The notes under the pieces are model-generated. The model ran no database searches. It had not been told where the DNA came from and saw only the letters and a list, made by a program, of their open reading frames with translations. A stretch of 64,000 nucleotides of DNA from Desmodus rotundus. Its lineage: Eukaryota; Chordata; Mammalia; Chiroptera; Phyllostomidae. A program made the position numbers and the translations under genes. Position 1 is the stretch's first letter, and each line of letters begins with the position of its first letter. Shown piece by piece: positions 47,066 to 58,690 of this stretch. The DNA lies in contig NC_071391.1 in assembly GCF_022682495.2 (NCBI RefSeq), positions 83,182,154-83,246,153 of the forward strand, in the 5' to 3' direction.

Positions 47066-48724
47066 GGAAAAGACAAAATAGGGAAAAATCTTCTTGGCTC
47101 TAGGGCACCAGGTCTCAGAACTCAGAGAACACTTTTTTTTTCATGTCCTGAATCAGCTAAAGAGAACAAGTGCCCTCATCCTTCTGGTCTTCACACTGAA
47201 GCGGCCCCATCCAGTGCTTCTGCTTCCTAAAAACCTTTCAGGAGAAAAAAGAGACAAAGGAATAAATAGCAAATAAAAACAAATGGAGAGAATTTGTCTT
47301 TAAATTCCACCAGTCACCTTACTTTGCTCAAGGTCCTCTTGTGAGCAGAGTAGGTAGGAAGCTTGGTGTTGTCCCCCACCCCCACGATCTCCCACTGGCC
47401 TCAGATAGAATAGGCTGGACCATCATCCATGACCTGATACCTTCTTGAGTCATAGTCTCCAGCCTCTCTGCTTCTAACTTTCCTGTCATCCCTGGCAAAG
47501 CTGACTTACTTTTGTCCTCTTTCAAAGCCATCTCTTGTTCCCATGGCAACTTACTGGGGGTCTTCTATCACCATGGGAACATGGCTGCTGGGTTTAAATA
47601 CACCTTATCATCACAGCATTAAAAAATATGGAGAGAGAGGGAGACTGGTTGTCAAGGAAACAGAATTCAGGTCTTCTCTGAGAGAGAGACTCTGGGGAAA
47701 AGGAAGTGCTGTTTGGAGTTTAAAACCAATGCCACACCCAATCCTGGTCCTGCTGGGATAGCCATGCACTCACTCACTGTGCAGATTCTATGGGCTGTGT
47801 TGTATGTGTGTGTGTGTGGGGGGGGGAAATTTTCTTTCCATCTTGGCCACCTGAAAAACCTCATAGGAAGGCACATTGGGGATTTCAGGGGTCTCAGAGG
47901 AAGGTCTTATATCTCAGCCTGAGAGTGTAGAAGTAGCATGAGCTCTCTCTCCCCAACCCCCACACACGATAAGCAGATCACTGTTGGTCACCTGCCTTAT
48001 CATTGAGAGGGCAGCAATTCCATGGTGAGTAGCCCAGGAAAACCAAATCAAAAGAGAGACCCAAGGTATAGAACAAAAGGGCATAAGAAGGGTTTTAATG
48101 ATGGGAAATACTAATCCCATCCAGGACATGGATGAAAAGATCATATGAAAGACTCCAGTACTGTTCTTCTGGGTCTATTTTTTTTTTTTTTGAGGCAAAT
48201 GGGACACTTGTTCAGTCAGCTACCCTGTCTCAAGGGTGGTTGATAAGTTTAGGGCCATGGGCCTTCCTAATGACAGTGAGAGCTGCTGAGCAGAGGAAGG
48301 CATGCAGCTGCTCCTCAGTGGAGGAGAAAGAAAACACATGGCAGACTCCTAGGTCATGTGCTTCCCAGGACCATCCAGTATTACTGCACATGAAGTCAAA
48401 GAAACAAAGATTCAAAGAAACAAATAAAACAAATACCACCTGATTAACCTCTACATCATTACTTCCCAAGAGCCCAGACCTTTAATCACACCTGGGAATT
48501 TATCTCTAGTTGACCTGGCCCCAAGAAGAAACATGAACAAACATGCCCCAGGTTCAACTGACAGCTCTTCACCCTTTTGGGTAACTTCCATGTCCCCAGG
48601 GCCCTCTGGCTGCCACTGGTTGCTCACCTGTGGTGATCTCCTACCAAGCTGACTCCCTTTCCTAGGTCTAGTCCCATTGCCCCAGCCCTCTCATCCCATG
48701 GGCAGGGACAGAGAAAAGAGAAAG
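47066..48724. other. Unique DNA with short simple repeats
   Basis: A (TG)n plus G9 run at 47805-47826 and a T-run at 48179-48191. No gene recognised. Confidence 0.4.
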
Positions 48725-48905
48725 GGCTCTGGTCTTAGAAAATTCTAGGAATGAATTGAAGCCTTGCTACTTTCTAGATTTGTGACCTTGAATGAATCTC
48801 TTATTGAATATTTCCATTTCCATTTCTAAAATTCATAAGATGATTCTAAAGATTAAATGATGTCATGAATACAAAAGTGCTCAGCACACTATGGGCACTA
48901 TGCAT
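48725..48905 (+). repeat. MIR fragment
   Basis: 'ctggtcttagaaaattctaggaatgaattgaagccttgctactttctag', 'gtgaccttgaatgaatctctt' and 'gctcagcacactatgggcac' are in forward MIR order. Confidence 0.7.
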
Positions 48906-50029
48906 TGACAGGGACTGATTTTTAACTTCTGCGTATAATACTCCCAGTCTAACATGGAGCCTTAGACGATAGGGGTGACTGAGGGCTGCTAGTCCAGGTC
49001 AGAGCCAGGATGTGGTCATTTATAGTTGTGAGCTGATGGAGGCAGCGCCCACGCCCATAGGGCCCTGCACAGTTCCAGGTTCCTAATAAGTTCAACACTG
49101 GCTGCTGAACAACGGGCCGGGTGCTGTTGACTGGGACTTTTGGTGCCCTGTATACTGCTCCACACGGGTGGGTGGCAGAGTGTCCACCACACCCATGGGG
49201 CAAGGCCTCTTCAGCAGTGAGAGTCATAGTACCCAGTTCCAGCCTGAGCTGAGGCAGCATGTGGAGCAGCAGTGGACGTAGGGCAGGGGGACTATGACTT
49301 GTGATTCTCCTTCAGGACTGAGGTGATTCATTGTCTGGCTGCCAGGGAGTGACCTCTCAGCAGCTCTGACTCCATTGTCTTGAGCTCCCTCCCCACCCTG
49401 GCCACTGCCCTATTTTCTCCTCTTAACACTTGTCTGCTTGGCAGGCCATCCTGGTAATAGCTTCAAGAAAGACAGATTATCAATCTCTCTCCAGAAAAAA
49501 AAAAAAAAAAACAATTATTCATGGCCTCCTTTGAGTTTTATGAATGACAAAAAAAAATGGTAAGAGGAGTGCTACCTCCTACTGTCACCTGGAAGGCTTT
49601 GCCTGAGAACAGACTGTGGGGCAGGTTGGGCTATATTAGAGCAAAGGTAGGCTGTGGGATGGAAGAGCAATGAAGCAGAAGCTGGGTGCAGGATGCAGGC
49701 AACAGGGTGCAGGGGTGGAATCAGGAAATCACTCAGGACCAGGCTCCCAAACCTGGCTGTGTGTGCCATCTGGGGCATGTGGTAGTGTGCCTAGGGCAAA
49801 ACCATAAGATACATAAAAACTATACTCTCTGGTAAGTAAATAAAAACTTATTTTATGTAATAAAATAAATGAAGATATATTTTGATACAAAGTGTAATTT
49901 TTGCATGAATTGTTAAGAAAACAATTGAAACTTCCAATGATTTTTCTTGCTGCTCAGTCCTCCGGTGATGTTCTTAGTGCCCTTGAGGTATGAAGGTTTT
50001 CTCTTCTTCCATGAGGGTATTTCATTCAA
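48906..50029. other. Unique DNA, no gene seen
   Basis: Contains an A17 run near 49495-49511. Nothing else recognised. Confidence 0.4.
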
Positions 50030-50160
50030 TTATCCATTCATCCATTCATTCATTCAACAAGCATTTATTGAGTGACAACTATGAGTTAGGCACAGGAGAT
50101 GCAGCAGGGTGTAAAATACATATGTACCTTGATTTCATGGAGCTTACATTGTAGGGGAGA
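50030..50160 (-). repeat. L2 3' end
   Basis: 'ccattcattcattcaacaagcatttattgagtgacaactatgagttaggcacagg' and 'ttgatttcatggagcttacattgtaggggag' are the classic reverse L2 3' end. Confidence 0.85.
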
Positions 50161-52290
50161 TCTTTAAAAGAGTTGATGAGCCAAAATTCTCTCATTTGTT
50201 TTTGAAGATCTAATCATGGGAAATGGTAGGTTTCCTTTTCTGTCACCAAATCTGGAAGCAGAGATTAGATAAACAGTTGCTTGTTGAATGAATGACTGAG
50301 TGAGGAATGGTGTTCAATGTTGGATGAGAAAGCCAAATGGCTGACTCCTAAGGTGCTTTCCAATCCCTGACTCTGTGTCTTCTCATTCCTGTGTGCTCAG
50401 GACATGGGAGGGAGGTACCCTTTGTCCTGGAGGGGTTTCTGGATATCCTTTCTATTTGTCTCTTTTAGAGTCTCATACTTTGATGCCTTAAAGTCAAACT
50501 GAACTTTCTTCTGGAGCCTGGGAAGTCCAGAGCCTCCAAGTCTTTCTATCACCCTTATCTCCCTTGACCAATCAGGCAATGGAACGCCTATGGGCCAAGA
50601 ATCTGAAAAAAAAAATGGTTGCCTGTTAGAGATTAAAAGGGAAAATTAAACATTTCTCTCCTGTTTTGCCACTGATGCATTTGCTCCAAACATGGTGGAA
50701 GGCCCAGCAAAGGCAGGGTGATTCCTTATCAGAGATATATAGAACTCTAGCTCTCAAAGTCAACATCCAAAATGACCCAGTCCAGAAACAGGAAGGAGAG
50801 GTACATAGTGCCTACATACTCTTCCCTCGAGCCTGGGCACAGCCAGTAGAAGGAACAAGAAGGAGGTCCCTGGGCACCTGGGAGATTGGGTTGGGCATGA
50901 GAGTAAAAGGCTCCGGATGAGGAGCCCTGTGGCATGACCATTCCCATTGGTTTACTTGAGAGTGTGTGTATGTGTTGCATTCACAGAACAGTTTAGACAT
51001 GTTCACATACATTACACACTTAACTCTTACAACTCATTCATAGGAAGTGACATTGTTATTTTAGAGTCAATAAAACTGAATTTTAGAGGGGTAAAGCAAG
51101 TCTCTGGGTCTAGATCTAGGGCACCATGATACCTCTGATGACATCTCTTGATGTCAAAGACAAAGTAATTCAAATTCCCAACTCTTTCCAGGTGGGAGAA
51201 TTGCCTGGCTTTTAGAAGACTCACTGCCAGAGTGCCTCATCATCAGACTCCCCTGGAAGCAGCTGCAGGCCCTTACGTGCTCAAGAAACTGCTGGTTCTG
51301 GAAAAGGAGACAAAGCTGGTCCTATGCCTTCAGAGCTACTGGCCTTTTAGCAGTGGGCTCCCCAGCACTGCCGAGCTGCTCTTTATGCAGGCCTCAGACT
51401 GCTGCCAATTTCCCAGGCTACTATGTGAACATCTTCCATGCTAAGGGATGGGGCAGCTCCTGAGCCAGCTCCCCCAACAATGACCTAGCAGAGAAGCACC
51501 CTCCTCCCAGCTCTGAATACCACTGGCATGGAAACTTGCTGAGCACTGAGGAGATATTCCTCACTCTTGGCCTTTCTGGGCAATCTACCACCCAGAAACT
51601 GGATTATGAAGAGTTGTTTAATGGGGAAATAAAGTCTTGTGGGGAGCCGGAGGAATAAACCCATTCCACGTCTCATTCTGCCTGCCATGGAGGAACACGG
51701 GAAAGTGTAGCAGGGAGAAGATGAGGCTCCAAGGGGTCAGCTGAGTGAACATGGTGAGGCCATGAGGAGAAACTGGCTGAGGAGTTGCAGCCCTGGGAAG
51801 ATGTGTTGAGCATCCTTCTTACCTACAGGCCTAACAATCCTTAAACATTAGTTCTGCTGAAATCCCTGCCACTCAGTGACATGGGTTGTTTCAGAAGCCC
51901 TGGCCCCATCCTGGGTGTGTCAGTACCTCAGAGGCAGGAGGCAAGACCTCATAGCACCAGGAATCCTGTGTTACTACCCGGCTTTCTGGATCCAAGGCCA
52001 GGAAGAAGTGGAGTGCTGGGATGAGCTTTGAGGCCAGAGAGGAAGCAGAGAATGTGGTTTCCTAGGACAACTATAAACCAAACTTTGTTTCTATGAGAAA
52101 CAGAATTGCAAAGGGTGATGTGTCCCTATTGTATTTCCAGGACCAAATGCTTGCCTCAGTTTCCCTCAAGTCCACTACCACCCAGTTCTATTGGGGAGGG
52201 TCCCCTGTCATTCTGCTGCCTTTCTCAATGAGAAGAATCCCTCTGTTCCTGCTGATTAAGTAACATGCTTCCTTTTTTCTTCATTTCCAG
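50161..52290. other. Unique DNA, no gene seen
   Basis: A weak MIR-like trace lies near 51000-51110 ('cacttaactcttacaactcattcatagg'). No recognisable coding segment. Confidence 0.4.
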
Positions 52291-52369
52291 TGGTACAGAT
52301 GGACAGGGATGAGAGTGAGGTGACAAAGACACTTGATGCTGGCATGAAATATAAGGGAGCACCAAAAAG
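52291..52369 (+). other. Weak exon-like segment
   Basis: Preceded by a good acceptor (ttttttcttcatttccag, ending 52290) and followed by a donor-like gtcagt at 52370-52375. One frame is open through it (VQMDRDESEVTKTLDAGMKY). It ends about 20 bases before an L1 insertion. I recognise no protein, and such patterns occur by chance. Confidence 0.15.
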
Positions 52370-52389
52370 GTCAGTAATCAAAATAAATG

Positions 52390-54862
52390 ATATTTTATTA
52401 TTTTTAATTACTTTATTGTTGTTCAATTACAGTTGTCTGCATTTTCTCCCCACCACTCCCCACCAACCCAGCCAAAACCACCTCCCTCCCCTGCCTCCAC
52501 CCTCCCCCTTGGTTTTGTCCATGTGTCCTTTATACTAGTTCATGAAAACCCCTCTCCCCACTGTCCCCTTCCTCCTCCCCTCTGGCTATTGTTAGATTGT
52601 TCTTAATTTCAAAGTCTCTGGTTATATTTTGTTTGTATTTTTCTTTTGTTGATTATGTTCCAGTTAAAGGTGAGATCATATGGTATTTGTCCCTCACCAC
52701 CTGGCTTATTTCACTTAGCATAATGCTCTCCAGTTCCATCTATGCTATCTCAAAGGGTAGGAACTCCTTCTTTCTCTCTGCTGCATAGAATTCCATTGTG
52801 TAAACATACCATAGTTTTTTGATCCACTCATTTGCTGATGGGCACTTAGGTTGCTTCCAGTACTTGGCTATTGTAAATTGTGCTGCTATGAACATTGGGG
52901 TGCATAGGTTCTTTTGAATTGGTGTTTCAGGGCTCTTAGGGTGTAACCCCAGCAGTGGAATTGCTGGGTCAAGAGGCAGTTCCATTTTTAGTTTTCTGAG
53001 GAAATTCCATACTGTTTTCCACAGTGACTGCACCAGCCTGCATTCTCACCAACAGTGCATTAGGGTCCCCTTTTCTCCACATCCTCCCCAACACTTGTTT
53101 GTTGATTTGTTTATGATGGCCATTCACTTGGTGTGAGGTGGTATCTCCTTGTGGTTTTAACTTGCATCTCTCTGATGGCTAGTGATGCTGAGCATTTTTT
53201 CATGTTTCTGGGCCCTCTGTAGGTCCTCCTTGGAGAAGTGTCTGTTTAAGTCTTTTGCCCATTTTTTAATTGTTTTTTTTTTTTTTTTGTCTTCCTGGAG
53301 TGGAGTCATGTGAGTTCTTTGTATATTTTGGAGATCAAATTTTTGTCCGGGGTATCACTGGCAAATATGTTTTCCCATACTGTTGGTTCTCTTTTCATTT
53401 TAGTGCTGTTTTCTTTAGCCATGCAGAAGCTTTTTAATTTGATGAGATCCCATTTGTTTATTCTTCCCTTTATGTCCCTTGCTTTAGGAGACATATCAGT
53501 GAAGATGTTGCCCTGTCAAATGTCTGAGATTTTCCTGCCTATGTTCTCCTCTAGGACTTTTGTGGTGTCACAACTTATATTTAAGTCTTTTATCCACCTT
53601 GAATTTATTTTTGTGTATGGTGTAAGTTGGTGATTGAGTTTCATTTCTTTTTTTCATGTAGCTGTCCAGCTCTTCCAACACCATTTGTTGAAGAGGCTGT
53701 TTTTACTCCATTTTATGCTTCTCCCTCCTTTGTCAAATATTAATTGACCATAGAGACTTGAGTTTATTTCTGGGCTCTCTGTTCTGTTCCATTGGTCTAT
53801 GTGCCTGTTTTTATGCCAGTACCAGGCTGTTTTGATTACAGTGGCCTTGTAATACAGTTTGATATCAGGTATTGTGATCCCTCCTGTTTTGTTCTTCTTT
53901 CTCAAAATTGCTGCAGCTATTCGGGGTCGTTTATGGTTCCATATGAATTTCTGAAATGTTTGTTCTATATCTGTGAAATATGTCATGGGTACTTTAATAG
54001 GGATTGCATTGAATCTATAAATTGCTTTGGGTAGTATGGACAGCTTGGTGATGTTAATTCTTCCAATCCATGAACATGGTACATGCTTCCATTTGTTTGT
54101 GTCTTCCTTGATTTCTTTCTTCAGTGTTATATAGTTTTCTGAGTACAGGTCTTTTACCTCCTTGGTTAGGTTTATTCCTAGGTACTTTATTTTTCTTGTT
54201 GCTATATCAAATGGCATTTTTTCCCCTGAATTCTGTTCCTGCAGTTTCATTGTTGGTGTACAGGAATGCCTTTCATTTCTGAGTATTGACTTTGTATCCA
54301 GCTGTTTTGCCAAATTCATTTATTAGGTTGAGTAGTTGTTTGGTGGAGTCTATAGGATTTTTGCATGTACACTATCATGTCATCTGCAAACAGTGACAGT
54401 TTCATTTCCTCCTTTCCAATTTGGATGCCTTTTATTGCTTTTTCTTGTCTGATTGCTGTGGCTAGGACTTCCAATACTATGTTGAATAGGAGTGGTGAGG
54501 GAGGGCATCCTTGTCTTGTTCCTGATCTTAGTGGGAAAGCTCTAAGTTTTTGTCCATTGAGTATGATGTTGGCTGTAGGTCTCTCATATATGGCCTTTAT
54601 GATGTTGAGGAATGCTCCCTCTATTCCCACTTTGCTGAGTGTTTTTATCATAGATCAGTGCTATATCTTATCAGATGCTTTTTCCTCATGTATTGATATG
54701 ATCATGTGATTTTTGTCTTTGCTGTTGTTGATGTGATGTATTATGTTTATTGATTTGTGAATATTGTACCATCCTTGCACCCCTGGGATGAATCCCACTC
54801 AGTCATGGTATATGATATTTTTAACGTATTGGTGGATGCCGTTTGCTAATATTTTGTTGAGA
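52390..54862 (-). mobile_element. 5'-truncated L1, minus strand (about 2.5 kb)
   Basis: Starts on the left with the tail (plus 'atttttaattactttattgttgttcaattacag') and the C-rich 3' UTR, then ORF2 in reverse to 'tttgctaatattttgttgag', where unrelated sequence begins. It retains the catalytic part of the reverse transcriptase but lacks the endonuclease. A 17-base T-run at 53273-53289 replaces a non-repetitive stretch seen in the other copies. I found no target duplication. Confidence 0.93.
52663..54862 (-). pseudogene. L1 ORF2 fragment with reverse-transcriptase core
   Basis: The frame from 54651 down to 54316 reads [20 protein letters not shown], then [15 protein letters not shown] and the catalytic [11 protein letters not shown] (FADD at 54379-54390). 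After a shift, the 221-residue frame 54319-53654 carries [40 protein letters not shown] and the [18 protein letters not shown] segment, and the C-terminal parts follow in further frames to the stop at 52663-52665. It is less damaged than the plus-strand copy at 11564-15370 in this region, but still broken. Confidence 0.9.
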
Positions 54863-55853
54863 GCTCAACACAGCTGGGAAGCTGGAACAAGGTAAGTGTG
54901 TCCATAGCATGGAAAGTGAGGGCATTAGGAGGCAGGAGCCATGTCACGCAGCACTTTCTGGATTAAATCCACATTTTATGCCTTGTATTAGGACACCTTC
55001 TGCCTTCTATATGACCTCTTACTTCACAACAACACCACTGAATTTGAGGCCTTTCCAACACCACTGAACTAACATTCTGCTCTGTTTGGTAGTGAGGACA
55101 GGGGTCTGGTGGGGCATAGAAAGCAGAACATGATGTGAGAATTTAATGGGCCTCTCTAGGTCCACAGTGGAGAGTTCTGGATGTCCTGGGAGTTTGTTTG
55201 ACAAGACCAGCCTTTGCCAGTTTAGTAACTACTATCAATGATTAAGACATTCAGCCACCAAAATCATCAAAGTGAAGATTTCATATGAGAATCTGAAAGT
55301 GGGGAACCTGGAAATAAAGAGAAAGCTTGACATTGTGAAAATCCCTAATGGAAAGTGGGTAAGATGGCAAAAAAAGTATTGAAAATCTGATGAAATGAAA
55401 TTTCCTTCTCCTTGCCCTCTCTGTCACAGAAAATCAAGCTGTGTGGGAGAGAGGAGTTGGCAGGAGAGTTTGTCCTGCTCCATCAGCCACCATGGAAGCT
55501 CTCCAACCTCCTGCCCCCTAGAATCCCATCCTCAACAGCAGCTTCCCAGAACACGTCCAGAGGCCCTGATGGAAGGCACTCCACAGGCTATGGAGGTGGC
55601 AGGTGTATTCTTCAGGTACGAGGACAGCATAATTTTCAAGCATGGTGGTCAACAGTGTCTTCCTCTGGGCAATATAACCTAGATCCAGAGCCACAACTGT
55701 CAACTTACTCAGCAATCTTTGTCATCGGCAGGGAGATGACGCTGGTCAACATATGATTCTAACATCCAATGTAAGCAAGCTTATTCTTACTCTTTTCTTA
55801 TATCTGCATCACCTCTTGTTCAGGTTCTTTCTCATCATTAATAAAACTGATAG
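54863..55853. other. Unique DNA containing a weak exon-like segment
   Basis: No repeat recognised. It contains the 186-base exon-like piece at 55430-55615. Confidence 0.4.
55430..55615 (+). other. Weak exon-like segment, 186 bases
   Basis: A pyrimidine-rich acceptor (tccttgccctctctgtcacag, ending 55429) and a donor (cag then gtacga, from 55616) bound a segment of 62 whole codons with an open plus frame beginning KIKLCGREELAGEFVLLHQP. I recognise no domain. It lies 3 kb downstream of the similar weak signal at 52291. It could be an exon of a noncoding or lineage-specific transcript, or chance. Confidence 0.2.
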
Positions 55854-56047
55854 TAACCAGAGGGGAGGTGGGAGGGGATAATGGAGGGGAAAACAGGGAA
55901 GGGTTTTCAGGAACATGTACAAAGGACACATGGAGGAAGCCAGTGGGGGGTAGGACCAAGGGTGGGAAGTGGGGATGCCTGGGGTGGGGGGAGTTGTGGG
56001 GGGAAATGGAGACAACTTGAAGAATTATAAAAAATTAAAAAAAAAAC
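55854..56047 (+). mobile_element. Short 5'-truncated L1 or HAL1 3' end
   Basis: The G-rich block 'ccagaggggaggtgggagggg', then 'aggacacatggaggaagcc', 'ggggtggggggag' and 'gagacaacttgaagaattataaaaaattaaaaaaaaaa' are a forward L1-type 3' UTR and A-tail. About 190 bases remain and no coding part. Confidence 0.75.
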
Positions 56048-56682
56048 CCTGAAAGAATCTGGAGAAGACATCTGAGATTGATTATTCACGTCTGAGCTAA
56101 TCTCTCTTACCACAGGGATCCTGTTGGGAGATGGGCAGTGAGTTAGAGTTTGGAGGTCAGCAACAGGAGTCTCTCGGGCTGTATGGAACCATGAGAAGGA
56201 TCCTTTATTCAGTCCCTAAAGTGTGGCGAGTGGACCAGTGTCACAGACAGCAGAATGTGGACCTGAAAAACACCACAAGGTTCAAGGAGGAGTTTTGACA
56301 AGACACCTCATATCTTTGGAGTTGTTGGCCTCTTCTATCTCTACAATCAAATAGAACATTTTTTTTTGTCTGTTCCATAACAGATTGCTGCCTGGGATCC
56401 AAGAACCATTGTGTGTGTGTATGTGTTTTTATCTCTTCTCAGCATGGACTGCAGATCCCCAACTTGGAAGCACTGCCCTGCCTCCCTCTGAACACTGGGG
56501 GTCTAGGGAAGCTGTGCCCTTGGGGAGACCCAGGAATTGCTGGAGGTATGTGTGCACAGTGGAGTGTGGACAGTAGCAGTTTTTGTTTGTTTTGTTTTGT
56601 TTTTTTGTTTTTTAAATATAGCAGTAGTCTTTTCTAATTTCCACTCAGGGGCACCTGAGAGAATGAATTTAAAATGTCCAGT
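56048..56682. other. Unique DNA, no gene seen
   Basis: Ends with a T/G-rich run at 56580-56612. No repeat or gene recognised. Confidence 0.4.
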
Positions 56683-56700
56683 GAAATTACCTTGTTTATT
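56683..56700. repeat. Target-site duplication, left, of VES SINE 2
   Basis: gaaattaccttgtttatt; the partner at 56908-56925 differs by one base. Confidence 0.92.
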
Positions 56701-56907
56701 TTTTTTAAAGATTTTATTTATTTACTTTTAGAGAGAGGGAAAGGGGGGAGAAAAAGGGGAAATGAAACATCAATGTGTGGTTGCCTCTAGCGCACCCCCT
56801 ACTGGGGACATGACCTGCAACCGGGGCATGTGCCCTGACTGGAAATAGAACCAGCGAAACTGTGGTTCACAGTCCTGTGCTGAATCTACTGAGCTACACC
56901 AGCCGGG
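56701..56907 (-). mobile_element. VES-type bat SINE, copy 2 (different subfamily)
   Basis: On the minus strand it begins 'ccccggctggtgtagctcagtag' (pol III box A), followed by a B-box region ('ctggttctatttccagtcagggcacatgcccc') and 'gcaggtcatgtccccagtaggggg'. The body with 'aaccacacattgatgtttc' and an 'aaataaataaaatcttt' tail follow. It shares the tRNA-derived head and body plan of copy 1 but differs in the middle, so it is another subfamily. The 18-bp target duplication has one mismatch. Confidence 0.9.
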
Positions 56908-56925
56908 GAAATTACCTTGTCTATT
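56908..56925. repeat. Target-site duplication, right, of VES SINE 2
   Basis: gaaattaccttgtctatt, partner of 56683-56700. Confidence 0.92.
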
Positions 56926-57204
56926 GACTAGTAAACTGGTGAAAGAGGAAAGGGACTGTAGATTTTCCTTAAGAAACAACTCTTACCTTTTCCTTTTCTC
57001 TTCTCCCCAGTAAACAGTGCCCAAAATTGGAAGTATCACATGTAATTTATTGTCCCACTTGAAATGTTTCTAGTAACTGTGAAGATTATACTTGGATCAG
57101 ATTCCATTTTACTGAACTCCACTTGGGCTCCAAATTCTTTTACAACAGTGTAATTGTGCTAAAATGAATGCATTGTTATAAATCACATTTCCAGATCTCA
57201 GTTT

Positions 57205-57395
57205 GGAATTTGCATTTGGTTTTTAGCTACACAGCTAACCAGCAATGTGGTCTTAGACAAATCATTTAAACTCTTTGATTCTTAGTTTCATCTACCATAA
57301 ACTGGGGACATTACATAAAGCTGTCCTAATTCCTTATAGACTTGCTGGGAAACAATAAGATTATTTCATAAAAGTATACTGTGAACTCTAAAACC
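57205..57395 (+). repeat. MIR fragment
   Basis: 'gctacacagctaaccagcaatgtggtcttagacaaatcatttaaactctttgattctt', then 'ccataaactggggac', follow the forward MIR order. Confidence 0.7.
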
Positions 57396-58094
57396 CCACC
57401 TAAATGTTAGCTTATTCTTGATGGAACATTGATCAAAACTGAAGAAGTTATTGTGGGCTCTCTGCAATGTGGGGTAGTGGTTTGAAATCCAACTTGCGTC
57501 CGCTAATTCATCTTCCTCTTTGTTTTTCAGCATTAGATATGCCATACTCCACTATAACCTTGCATTTCCTTACCTAGTCAACAGGGAAAACAGTGCTGGC
57601 CTGCCTCCTTTCAACTCTTGCATCATTTAGCTTTCACTTTTTCTCAGTTGATATGCAGGACTTATGTAATTTTGGCAGCTATCTGATTTACTGATGCTCA
57701 AAAAGAGGAGGGCTAAAACAACGCATTCAGTGCCAAGTTAGATGTTGAGGGAAGCTCATTTCTATCAGAAAACTTCCCAGTGCTCATGAGTGTTCCCTGT
57801 ACATCTGAAGATGCCAAGAGCTCACAAGAAGGGAAGTGAGGCCAGTAGGGCAGAATTGGAGGCAGAAATTGCATCAGTAGACTCCTTCTTCTCCTTTTAT
57901 AATAATATCCTGAGGATTATCATGGGATGTGTTGTTTAGTGATGATAAGGGAGGGAGTACTGGGTTAGAAGAAACCTGTGAAATATAATGGATAAAAAAT
58001 TTAACATAGCTGTAAGTTTAAGATACTTTTAACCTAGCTTGGAGACACCTGGAGTCTGCTCCTAAGATGCCAGCCTGCAGCCAGTGCCATAAAT
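57396..58094. other. Unique DNA, no gene seen
   Basis: No repeat recognised and no open frame of note. Confidence 0.4.
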
Positions 58095-58690
58095 CTTTAA
58101 GTTATACTTTCACTCTCATGCACCTCTAGTGGGGGTGGACTTGGGGAGGCATTCTGGAAAGCAATCAGGCATGATTTCATCAAATTGAGTTTACACATGC
58201 CCTCTGATCCAGTAATTCCAGTGCCAGCAATATATTGTAAAGGGGACACGTATGCTCACAACACAATGATTTGTGGTGATGGTGAGAAGTTAAATGCAAC
58301 CTGGACACCCATTCCTGGGAGAAAGGGGTTGGGGAGATGAATGCTGTGGGTGTATACCATGAAGCCTCTGCAGCAGTTAGCAGCCATTGATTAGTTGTAA
58401 ACATAACAGAGATGAATCCTAAAGCAGAGCTTGTGAAAAGGTAAGAAATAGAATGAGATCTATAACAGAACATTTACACAAATTAAAAATGCATGCAGAC
58501 AAAACAATACCATTTGCATTAATACATACAAATAAACAGATAAACATTGGGCCATTAGAATGATTGACTGTGGGTATGGGGAGTGGGGAGATGGCTATGT
58601 GAATAAAAGAGAATAAATAAATACACAAAACAAGTGAGGATCCTTGAATGGAAAATATAAGAAGCATGATTTATTCAACCTTTGGCACCT
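58095..58690 (+). repeat. Old L1M ORF2-end and 3' region
   Basis: 'gaggcattctggaaagcaatc', 'ccctctgatccagtaattccagtgcc', 'ttaaatgcaacctggacaccc' and 'aacaataccatttgcattaatacata' are diverged pieces in forward order of the ORF2 end and 3' UTR of an ancient L1M. Confidence 0.7.

Noticed and set aside
56160..56298. Open stretch ending in a TGA that looked like a last coding exon
   Set aside because: No upstream partner in phase, no recognisable protein and no poly(A) signal close behind; not above chance.
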